This document shows positions 1 through 5,309 of a stretch of DNA of 6,530 nucleotides, piece after piece; within the stretch, counting starts at the first letter, position 1; each line of letters begins with the position of its first letter. The translations under genes were made by a program, and so were the position numbers. A model generated the notes under the pieces. It was not told the DNA's origin. It worked only from the letters and a program-made list of their open reading frames with translations, and searched no databases. Origin of the DNA: Actinomycetes bacterium (GTDB taxonomy: Bacteria; Actinomycetota; Acidimicrobiia; Acidimicrobiales; RAAP-2); the NCBI GenBank assembly GCA_021841725.1, contig JAKCEC010000074.1:1-6530 (forward strand). The letters are read 5' to 3'.

Positions 1-21
1 ACAGCGTGAGTAACACACTTA

Positions 22-98
22 TGGTGGGCGCTGAGGGACTCGAACCCCCGACCTGCTGAGTGTAAATCAGCTGCTCTAACCAACTGAGCTAAGCGCCC
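22..98 (-). tRNA. tRNA-Val (anticodon UAC), CCA encoded
   Basis: Read on the minus strand, this 77-nt stretch folds into a complete cloverleaf. The 7-bp acceptor stem pairs GGGCGCT with AGCGCCC, followed by an A discriminator and an encoded CCA (positions 22-24). The D-arm is GCTC/GAGC. The anticodon stem GCTGA/TCAGC encloses the loop TTTACAC, so the anticodon is UAC and reads valine GUA/GUG codons. The T-arm has GGGGG/CCCTC (one G-U pair) around TTCGAGT. Every expected invariant base seen is present, and there is no intron or damage. A promoter lies just upstream at 110-139. Confidence 0.97.
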
Positions 99-109
99 GC
101 GAATGGGAC

Positions 110-139
110 AGTCTAGGTGAGCCCGCGACGAAACAACAA
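110..139 (-). promoter_or_regulatory. Promoter for tRNA-Val
   Basis: On the minus strand a -35-like TTGTTG (134-139) is followed after 18 nt by a -10 box TAGACT (110-115). The box ends 11 nt before the first base of the tRNA, so transcription would start a few bases ahead of the mature 5' end. The -10 fits the actinobacterial TAnnnT pattern, and the -35 keeps the TTG. The assignment is by pattern only. Confidence 0.5.
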
Positions 140-142
140 CCG

Positions 143-874
143 TCAGATGACACCCGCGGACAACATGAAGTCAAGGAGTTCGACCGTGGCACAAAATACC
201 GGACGGCGCACCACCGCGTCAGCGGTGTCGAGCAACGCACCGCCATAATCCGCCGCGGTCGCGCCCGCTTCGCGGGCAATCAGGAGACCAGCTAAGTAAT
301 CCCAGGGATGCAGGGTGGAATGCTGGGCCACCCCGTAAACGTCAAGCGAGCCGTCCGCCACGAGACAGATCTCGAGGCTGGCGGCTCCCAGGGCGCGGTA
401 CTGGGCCCACCCCAAATGACGCGAGGGCAGGCCCGAAAAAGCCATGATCGATCGTCCGACCTCGGTCTGACCACTGGGTGAGATCGTGGCCCCGTCACGC
501 CGCGCACCCGCCCCCTTCTCGGCTTCGAAGACCGTACCGGTCGCCTGGTTCATGACCAGGCCCGCGACGAGCTCATCACCGCGCAACACGGCCAATGACG
601 TCGCGTAAAAAGGAACACCGTGGTCGCAGTTGGTCGAGCCATCGATGGGGTCCACGACCACGGTGAAGTCACCGGACCCGCTGATCCCCGACTCCTCACT
701 CACCACCCGAAAGCCCGCGGCCCCCAATACCCGTAGGGCCACCTCGTCGGCGACGAGATCGAGGTGGTACTGCGTCTCGCGCGCCCCCGAATAACCCCGG
801 CCGCGGTGACCCACGACGGCCTCACGAATTTCGAGTGCACACTGGCGAAGGGGTTCGAGCAAGTTGGTTGGCAC
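143..874 (-). CDS. Inositol monophosphatase family phosphatase
   Basis: This encodes a cytosolic Mg2+-dependent, lithium-sensitive-type sugar phosphatase of the inositol monophosphatase superfamily, about 243 residues and near the family's usual length. Visible family motifs, numbered from the GTG at 874, are SEESG at 59-63 (metal-binding glutamates), DPIDGSTN at 75-82 (the two metal-binding aspartates and the catalytic Thr/Ser loop) and HPWDYLAG at 189-196 (third metal-site aspartate). All key residues are present. The true substrate is uncertain: myo-inositol-1-phosphate, histidinol phosphate, fructose-1,6-bisphosphate and PAP phosphatases share these motifs. An in-frame ATG at 925 would add 17 residues but would make the gene overlap the divergent gene by 11 bp. 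GTG 874 is preferred because TACCGT lies 6 nt upstream, as for a leaderless start, and because the residues after it look like the family's first helix. The N-terminal segment before SEESG is short, and the usual phosphate-side Lys/Asp motif is only loosely matched. Confidence 0.88.
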   Translation of the reverse strand: MPTNLLEPLRQCALEIREAVVGHRGRGYSGARETQYHLDLVADEVALRVLGAAGFRVVSEESGISGSGDFTVVVDPIDGSTNCDHGVPFYATSLAVLRGDELVAGLVMNQATGTVFEAEKGAGARRDGATISPSGQTEVGRSIMAFSGLPSRHLGWAQYRALGAASLEICLVADGSLDVYGVAQHSTLHPWDYLAGLLIAREAGATAADYGGALLDTADAVVRRPVFCATVELLDFMLSAGVI

Positions 875-914
875 GTGTCCACGGTAGCGGTAACGAAGGC
901 TAACCTGAGAGTTA
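875..914. promoter_or_regulatory. Divergent promoter region
   Basis: This 40-bp gap between the phosphatase GTG and the divergent ATG carries one -10-like box per strand. Minus strand: TACCGT at 881-886, ending 6 nt before GTG 874. Plus strand: TAACCT at 901-906, ending 8 nt before ATG 915. Both match TAnnnT, and the spacings suggest transcripts starting at or within a base or two of the start codon. No convincing -35 or strong Shine-Dalgarno is seen. A weak GAGAG at 907-911 lies 3 nt ahead of the plus-strand ATG. Confidence 0.45.
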
Positions 915-1472
915 ATGGCCGCCATTGACGTCGCTGGTTTCGTAGCAGACCTTAAAGATCACGCAGTAACTCACGGTTTTCACGTACACGATGAACGCCA
1001 TTTCGTCGAGACTTACTCACTGCGTCAAGCGTGGGAGGTGGACCTGCACCCCGAGGACGGGTGTGGCGGTCCCGTGGATCTGCACATCGAACTCGACGTC
1101 GACCCGCGCACGCTGCTCGCCTTCGAGGACGCGGTGCTCGGACTTCCCGACGACGTCGATCCACCCGACGAGTTCCACTTCCCCCTCGTGCTGACCTGGA
1201 GCCTGCCCCCCATGCCCCACGGCCCCGATCTGCTGCGCCTCGCCATCGACCTCGCGCCGGTGGGCGGCCTGGAGATGCCCCTCGAGGTCACGGCGACTGA
1301 TTCCTTCGCCTCCCCCACCGAGACCAGTGAGCGGCGCATCTCCATCGTGGCGCGCCGCGCCATTTCGCTCGCGCAAGTCGCCAAGGGGGAGGACCCCCTG
1401 TGTGAGGTCTTCGAACGCGGACGCGGCGTGAGTGACTACCTCCTCCAGGCCGCCGACTCGTGGCTCGGCTAA
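915..1472 (+). CDS. Conserved-looking hypothetical protein (185 aa)
   Basis: I do not recognise this 185-residue protein. It is acidic and soluble-looking, with no signal peptide or membrane segment. The N-terminal third alternates hydrophobic and charged residues (DVAGFVADLKDHAVTHGF, then Trp-Glu-Val-Asp-Leu). The middle reads like short beta strands (VDLHIELDVD, FPLVLTW). The C-terminal third is helical (RRAISLAQVAK, SDYLLQAADSWLG). Third codon positions are strongly G/C over most of the gene, which supports coding; the first 30 or so codons are more AT-rich. ATG 915 is chosen because of the -10-like TAACCT just upstream and because no earlier in-frame start fits the divergent layout. The next gene starts inside its last four codons, so the two are probably co-transcribed and translationally coupled. 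Confidence 0.8.
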   Translation: MAAIDVAGFVADLKDHAVTHGFHVHDERHFVETYSLRQAWEVDLHPEDGCGGPVDLHIELDVDPRTLLAFEDAVLGLPDDVDPPDEFHFPLVLTWSLPPMPHGPDLLRLAIDLAPVGGLEMPLEVTATDSFASPTETSERRISIVARRAISLAQVAKGEDPLCEVFERGRGVSDYLLQAADSWLG

Positions 1473-1831
1473 GTCGACTCGGTGTCGTCGCCCCACTCGT
1501 CGCCGCCGGATTGCTCCTGAGCGCCTGCGGTAGCGGTTCGGCGATCGCCCAGGCGCGCGCGTCGTGCAAGTTCGTGCACGCGGCCCTCGCCCTGCAAGTG
1601 CGCAGCGAGGCGAAGGGGCTGACGTCCGCGCAGAGAAACGACCTCCAGGGTCAGGCGATGGGCGAGCTCCTCAAGGGGACCCCGGCCGCCGCCGCGGCGA
1701 CTTCGAGCGACGGCAGTTGGAACCCGCTCATGACCACGATTGGCGAAGCCCAGCGGGTTCCCCTGCACGACCTCGTGCCCGCGTTGCGACGACTGTGCCA
1801 AGTGGCCGACTCGTCATCGCCCTACCTCTAG
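1460..1831 (+). CDS. Small putative lipoprotein (123 aa)
   Basis: The gene starts with GTG and overlaps the preceding gene by 13 nt, suggesting coupling. The N-terminus is a classic lipoprotein signal: basic residues (R3, R6), a hydrophobic stretch at 8-20, and the lipobox LSAC with the acylated cysteine at 23, followed by Gly/Ser. The mature part, about 100 residues, is mostly helical. It has two further cysteines, C36 and C113, which could form a disulphide outside the membrane, and an Ala-rich linker near 76-80. It is therefore expected to be anchored to the outer face of the cytoplasmic membrane. No enzymatic or binding domain is recognised. No other in-frame start would retain the signal sequence. 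Its stop codon shares CTAG with the convergent gene. Confidence 0.8.
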   Translation: MARLSRLGVVAPLVAAGLLLSACGSGSAIAQARASCKFVHAALALQVRSEAKGLTSAQRNDLQGQAMGELLKGTPAAAAATSSDGSWNPLMTTIGEAQRVPLHDLVPALRRLCQVADSSSPYL

Positions 1832-2184
1832 GACGCGTGGTTCGGCGGCGTCGGGAAACGCTGGTGCAGCCACTCCAGTGAATTGGGACGTTCGATGGCT
1901 TCGTCCCACCCGTCCAGCAGCGACTCCAGGTGCTCGTGGTTCGCGACTTGGGCGATGATCACCACCGTCATCTCGCTCACCGGCTCGGACACGGGATAGT
2001 AGTCACCGAAGGCGTCTTCGGTGATCGAGGCGTCGGGTTCGATCATGAGATAGAGCTCGCCGGTCGCCTCCACCCACGACAATTCGTAGTGATTGCCCTG
2101 CGCGTCGGTCCAGTCGTCCCCGTATTCGAACTCAGCGCTCTCGCGTCGAGCTTCGTTGCTCTCGTAGAAGGTTTCGAGGTCCAT
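1828..2184 (-). CDS. Conserved-looking acidic hypothetical protein (118 aa)
   Basis: This small, strongly acidic, soluble protein has no signal peptide or membrane segment. It opens MDLETFYESNEARR. A beta-rich part with many aromatic residues follows (DDWTDAQGNHYELSWVEATG, then ELYLMIEP). A hydrophobic strand TVVIIAQV comes next, and a helical C-terminus contains GWDEAIERPNSLEWL. The pattern resembles unnamed proteins I associate with other actinobacteria, but this is from memory and untested. No function can be given. The ATG at 2184 sits 6 nt downstream of TAGGCT and has no well-spaced Shine-Dalgarno, consistent with a leaderless message. Its TAG overlaps the stop of the convergent lipoprotein gene by 4 nt. 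Confidence 0.8.
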   Translation of the reverse strand: MDLETFYESNEARRESAEFEYGDDWTDAQGNHYELSWVEATGELYLMIEPDASITEDAFGDYYPVSEPVSEMTVVIIAQVANHEHLESLLDGWDEAIERPNSLEWLHQRFPTPPNHAS

Positions 2185-2190
2185 GCCCTC

Positions 2191-2196
2191 AGCCTA
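2191..2196 (-). promoter_or_regulatory. -10 box TAGGCT, likely leaderless promoter
   Basis: On the minus strand TAGGCT ends exactly 6 nt before ATG 2184, so a transcript starting at the usual distance would begin at the A of the start codon. No clear -35 hexamer is visible further upstream. Confidence 0.45.
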
Positions 2197-2310
2197 CGCC
2201 ACCACCACCGACGTTCGTTGAGCGCCACGCCACTGTGTGCCGCGATGTGAGTAAGAAACGTTGCGCGCTCGCGCGTACCGCTCTGGCCCCGCGGCACTGG
2301 ACTCATCGTC
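2197..2310. promoter_or_regulatory. Divergent intergenic region ahead of the sigma-like gene
   Basis: This gap separates the acidic hypothetical gene from the three-gene cassette and must hold the cassette's promoter. An in-frame stop at 2248-2250 shows that the plus-strand gene cannot start upstream of it, and no ATG/GTG start lies between that stop and 2311. No clean TAnnnT box or Shine-Dalgarno precedes ATG 2311. A short inverted repeat GCGCG-CT-CGCGC lies at 2263-2274 and could be an operator, but such strings are common at this base composition. Confidence 0.3.
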
Positions 2311-3015
2311 ATGAACCTGACACACGACTACCTCAGCCAACTCCGCACCGACTGGCGCTGCGTGGGGCGCGGTGAGCCCTCGCGACTCGCCTGCGCGCGC
2401 CTCCGATCCCGTCACGACGCCCTCGCCCTGCGCGACGCCGAGGACCTCTTCGACGTGGTCACGGCCCTGGACCGGGGCGCCGGGCGCAGCGTGCTCGATC
2501 GCGCGCGCATCGTCCAAGCACTCCTCGTCGAGGCCGACGACGAGTTGATCGCGCGGGCGCTCCTACAGACCCTCCTGCCCGGCGTCGTCAGCGTGTGCCG
2601 ACAACTTCGATTTGGTCGCGGCATCGTCGACGAACCCCACGAGAGTGTGGCCATCGCGGTATCGCTCCTGAGTGATGTAATCCGCGACTGGGCGGGCCAG
2701 TCGCGCCCCTACGCCGCGCCCGATATCCTCTCGGCCCTGCGCAGTCGACTGCGTCGTTGGCTGCTCAAGGAAAAGGCCGGGCGCGTCGCCACGACCTCCC
2801 TCGACGACGTCGCGCCGGTCGCGCCGACGTCGTCACCGCTGCTCACTCGACTCGAGGCGTTGCGCGATGGGCCCCACGAACGCCTCGCCCGACTCACCTA
2901 TCAATGCGTCTTCGCGGGCGTGGGACTCGGTGAACTCGCCCGCTCGGACCACTCCTCGGTGCCGACCCTCAAGCGAGAATTGCAGGTGTTCGCCCTCGCC
3001 CATCTCCTCGGATGA
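2311..3015 (+). CDS. Sigma-factor-like helical regulatory protein (putative)
   Basis: This 234-residue, Arg-rich, all-helical protein has no membrane segment. Residues about 65-125, in particular ELIARALLQTLLPGV (78-92) followed by a helix ending DVIRDWAG (122-129), and the Pro/Arg-rich segment then SALRSRLRRWLLKE (141-154), resemble a family of actinobacterial proteins related to sigma-70 region 2. A proline-rich linker (168-176) leads to a C-terminal segment (190-234) that could be a degenerate region-4-type helix-turn-helix: LGELARS, a turn, then VPTLKRELQVF. The match is weak and recalled, not computed, so a role in transcription initiation is inference. The ATG at 2311 is the first usable start after an in-frame stop. 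The exported-protein gene begins 48 nt downstream on the same strand, followed by a membrane BTAD regulator, which fits a regulatory cassette. Alternatively it is an unrelated helical protein. Confidence 0.75.
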   Translation: MNLTHDYLSQLRTDWRCVGRGEPSRLACARLRSRHDALALRDAEDLFDVVTALDRGAGRSVLDRARIVQALLVEADDELIARALLQTLLPGVVSVCRQLRFGRGIVDEPHESVAIAVSLLSDVIRDWAGQSRPYAAPDILSALRSRLRRWLLKEKAGRVATTSLDDVAPVAPTSSPLLTRLEALRDGPHERLARLTYQCVFAGVGLGELARSDHSSVPTLKRELQVFALAHLLG

Positions 3016-3048
3016 CCAACGGCACCGGCGAATGTTCTCAACTACCTC

Positions 3049-3054
3049 TATCCT
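3049..3054 (+). promoter_or_regulatory. -10-like box TATCCT ahead of the exported-protein gene
   Basis: TATCCT lies in the 48-nt gap after the sigma-like gene and ends 9 nt before ATG 3064, so transcription could begin within about 3 nt of the start codon. There is no Shine-Dalgarno in the gap. It may be an internal promoter of the cassette. No -35 is evident. Confidence 0.3.
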
Positions 3055-3063
3055 TCGTTGCTA

Positions 3064-3651
3064 ATGACCCCGCGACGATTCACCCTACGGACGTCGCACC
3101 TGTTGATGTGGTCGAGTCCACTGTTGTTGCTCGTCCTGGTCTTCACCATGAATTCGCGGCCGCTGCACGCCGCGAGAGCGACCGGTTCGACCGTGAGCCC
3201 GACGATGACGACGGGGGCAGCGACGGGCACGACGTCGACCCCGAGGACACCCCGCATCGCACCACGGCGGCCGGCGACACGCGCGGCGGCGACGGCACCC
3301 GGGAGGTCCACGATTCCTCGCACGGTGCCCCCGCACGCGGAGACGACGAGCGGGCCGCCCGCGCACTCCGCCGCCGTGACCGCGACGAGCGTCGCCAGGA
3401 GCGTGATCGTCGCCACGGTACTGCACTCGGGACAACTGACACTGGGCTCGCCCGAGGCTATCCTCCCCCTCCACGGACCCGGTCGCTGGTCCCTCGTCGA
3501 CGACCACGCCGTCTCCAGCTCCCTGGTGTGCGCGACGGTGTCGAGCCCCGTGAGCGACGTAGTGACGGTATCGACTTCGCAGACCTGTCAGCTCGCGATC
3601 ACCATCGCGACCGGAGCGCCGACCACGTGGACCCTGCGCAACATCCCCTGA
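3064..3651 (+). CDS. Exported or membrane-tethered Thr/Ala/Pro-rich protein
   Basis: This 195-residue protein appears to cross the membrane. It has a basic N-terminus (R4, R5, R9), a hydrophobic core at about 13-29 (PLLLLVLVF) and candidate signal-peptidase sites at LHA/ARA (34-39). A low-complexity Thr/Ala/Pro linker (40-100) follows, typical of extracytoplasmic stalks. The C-terminal part (about 105-195) looks beta-rich and holds two cysteines, C156 and C175, that could form a disulphide. No known domain is recognised. An open frame offset from this one also crosses the region, but there the translation is an Arg/Asp-rich jumble, whereas this frame gives a coherent exported protein with G/C-rich third positions. 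ATG 3064 is preferred; TTG 3058 would add two residues. The end overlaps the next gene's proposed GTG by 25 nt. It lies between two putative regulators, so it could be an envelope-side partner of the membrane BTAD protein, by inference. Confidence 0.72.
   Translation: MTPRRFTLRTSHLLMWSSPLLLLVLVFTMNSRPLHAARATGSTVSPTMTTGAATGTTSTPRTPRIAPRRPATRAAATAPGRSTIPRTVPPHAETTSGPPAHSAAVTATSVARSVIVATVLHSGQLTLGSPEAILPLHGPGRWSLVDDHAVSSSLVCATVSSPVSDVVTVSTSQTCQLAITIATGAPTTWTLRNIP
3613..3616 (+). promoter_or_regulatory. Shine-Dalgarno GGAG supporting GTG 3627
   Basis: GGAG lies 10 nt ahead of the GTG at 3627, inside the end of the exported-protein gene. The spacing is on the long side but usable. It is one reason for choosing this start for the membrane BTAD protein over CTG 3648 or GTG 3702. 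Confidence 0.35.
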
Positions 3652-5309
3652 CGCGCGTCGCGACCGGACCGGTTCAGGGGCTAGCCCTGATCCTCTACTT
3701 CGTGCTGCTCCCCTACGTGGTGGCGACCAAGTGGCGCTTCTCGTACACGGTGACCGGGGGTGCGCTCGTGCGCGACTTGCTCGTCGGCCTGGCGATCTTC
3801 TGGCTGATCTTCCTGTTGTTGCTGCTGGCGTACGTCCAACGACTTCGCCACGCGCGTAGCGTGCCCGCCAACGGATGCGCCTGGTTGGCCGCGCTGGTCA
3901 TCTCCGCCCTCCCGTTCCTGGTCACCTCGAGCGCCCAGGCGAGCACCGGACCACCCCGGACTCCCTCGGCGGTACCGGCGGTGTCGGTCGTCGCGAGCCG
4001 TCCGGGGGCGGCGGTGCCCGCCGGACGTGACGGCGCCACCGCGCCACTGCCCGTCGGTGCGTTCGCCCTCGCGTTGGCGGCCAAGGGGCGCCGCGACCGT
4101 CTGCGGACCACGCCCGACCCGCGCGAGGGCGACCTCGACGCCCTGTACGAGCGACTCCACGACGGGGACGTGACTCTCGTAGCGCGCCTGCGCGACGCGG
4201 TCGGTTCGGACCTCGACGGCGAGGTCCGCATCGGCCCCGACGCCCTGTCACTCCCGGCTCGCGGTGACCTCGACCCGGTCGCGGTCATCATCCTCGAGGT
4301 CGGCGACGGGGGGTTCACCCTCGGCTACGCGCGTGAGGGGGGCGCCCTGCCCGTCGATCTCTCGCGCGACACGCAGTCCCTGCTCACCGACGTCGTGGCG
4401 CTGCACGACGGGGCGCTGCGCTTCGCGCGCTCGCCCGAGGAACTGGTACGCGCGCTCGCGCGTCGTCGCGACGCGACCACCCTCGTCGTGTTCCTCGGCG
4501 ACCCCGAGGACCTCGACGAGGAACTCCGTCAGCTCTGCGTGAGCGTGCGCCCCGCCCGGGGCACACCCCACTTCCGCGGCGCCCCGACCCGTCGAGTACG
4601 GGTTGAACTGTTGCGCGCCTACCCCCAAGTGCAGGGCCTGGTGGAGGACTTCACCCCCACGCTGCGCCGCCGCTGTCTCGAGATGGTCGCCTACCTCGCC
4701 ATGCACCCCAGCGAACCGGTGACCGGCGACCGCCTCCGCACCCGGGTCCTGATCCACGCCAACGTCGACGCTTCCAAAACCACCCTCACCAATACCGCGT
4801 CCGCGGTGCGACGTTCCTTGGGCGGTGACGACCACGGGAACTTCCTCGAGCCGGTGTCCTCGGGCCTCTACCACCAACGCGGCGTCGAATTCGACGTCGC
4901 CGACTTCCACCGCTTGGTCGCGCGCGCGCGTTTGGCGCCCGCGGACGCCCTCGATCTCTCCGTGCGCGCCCTCCAACTCGTCCACGGCGAACCACTGGCC
5001 AGCGTCTTGAAGGGCTTCGAATGGTTCACCTTCGAGGGGCACCGCGCGCAGTTACAACGCGACGGCGAATGGGTGGCCCTGGCGTTGCACGACGCCGCCC
5101 TCGAGAGTGGCGACGCGGACACCGCGTTCTGGGCCCTGCGCCAGGGCCTGCTCCTAGACCCGGATTCTGACGCGCTGCTCGACGCTCTCGATCGCGTGCC
5201 GCGCCTACGCCAACTTCGCGGAGATGGCGGTGGCGCTGCGCAGAACCAGTCCGTCGGCCCCGGCCGCGCTGTAGCGGTGAGCTGGGCGTTCGAGCGCTTC
5301 GGTCGCTAG
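3627..5309 (+). CDS. Membrane-anchored winged-helix/BTAD transcription regulator
   Basis: This protein of about 560 residues has three clear hydrophobic segments (about 17-33, 50-70, 84-103). An Ala/Pro linker and a short fourth hydrophobic stretch (141-152), ending in a basic GRRDRLR, follow. The basic loop RLRHAR after segment 2 and the basic residues after segment 4 are consistent with both being cytoplasmic, which places the large C-terminal part in the cytoplasm. Residues about 160-320 form an acidic domain of unknown fold. Residues about 320-415 look like an OmpR/SARP-type winged helix: CLEMVAYLAMHP at 350-361, then TLTNTASAVRRSLG and a GLYHQRGVEF hairpin. Residues about 421-525 match a bacterial transcriptional activator domain (BTAD), including FHRL, WALRQGLLLDP and LLDALDRV. 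This layout recalls actinobacterial membrane BTAD proteins, many with a LysM domain, but no LysM is seen here. GTG 3627 is chosen for its upstream GGAG and intact first segment. The open frame continues back to ATG 3012, but those codons are a shadow of the preceding gene. Its 3' end overlaps the convergent ligase gene by 105 bp. Confidence 0.8.
   Translation: MDPAQHPLTRVATGPVQGLALILYFVLLPYVVATKWRFSYTVTGGALVRDLLVGLAIFWLIFLLLLLAYVQRLRHARSVPANGCAWLAALVISALPFLVTSSAQASTGPPRTPSAVPAVSVVASRPGAAVPAGRDGATAPLPVGAFALALAAKGRRDRLRTTPDPREGDLDALYERLHDGDVTLVARLRDAVGSDLDGEVRIGPDALSLPARGDLDPVAVIILEVGDGGFTLGYAREGGALPVDLSRDTQSLLTDVVALHDGALRFARSPEELVRALARRRDATTLVVFLGDPEDLDEELRQLCVSVRPARGTPHFRGAPTRRVRVELLRAYPQVQGLVEDFTPTLRRRCLEMVAYLAMHPSEPVTGDRLRTRVLIHANVDASKTTLTNTASAVRRSLGGDDHGNFLEPVSSGLYHQRGVEFDVADFHRLVARARLAPADALDLSVRALQLVHGEPLASVLKGFEWFTFEGHRAQLQRDGEWVALALHDAALESGDADTAFWALRQGLLLDPDSDALLDALDRVPRLRQLRGDGGGAAQNQSVGPGRAVAVSWAFERFGR

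Noticed and set aside
875..925. ATG 925 as the phosphatase start
   Set aside because: It would overlap the divergent gene's start by 11 bp and lacks an upstream -10 or Shine-Dalgarno site. GTG 874 has a well-placed TACCGT.
1017..1496. Minus-strand frame of 159 codons opposite the 185-residue gene
   Set aside because: It overlaps a plus-strand gene with better codon pattern and start context, and its product is Gly/Arg/His-rich with no motif.
1930..2250. Plus-strand frame opposite the acidic 118-residue gene
   Set aside because: The minus-strand gene has a -10 box at the right distance, and its protein composition is more natural.
2263..2274. Inverted repeat GCGCG-CT-CGCGC as a terminator or operator
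   Set aside because: The loop is too short for a good hairpin, there is no T-run, and similar CG-repeat strings occur inside genes (for example near 4918-4930). It is kept only as a weak note.
3012..3626. N-terminal extension of the BTAD protein from ATG 3012 (205 extra residues)
   Set aside because: The translation is Arg/Asp/Gly-rich low complexity without domains, while another frame over the same DNA encodes a coherent exported protein.
4248..5042. Long minus-strand open frame (264 codons) under the BTAD gene
   Set aside because: It is antisense to well-supported winged-helix and BTAD sequence. Such frames are common opposite GC-rich genes, and its product shows no recognisable motif.
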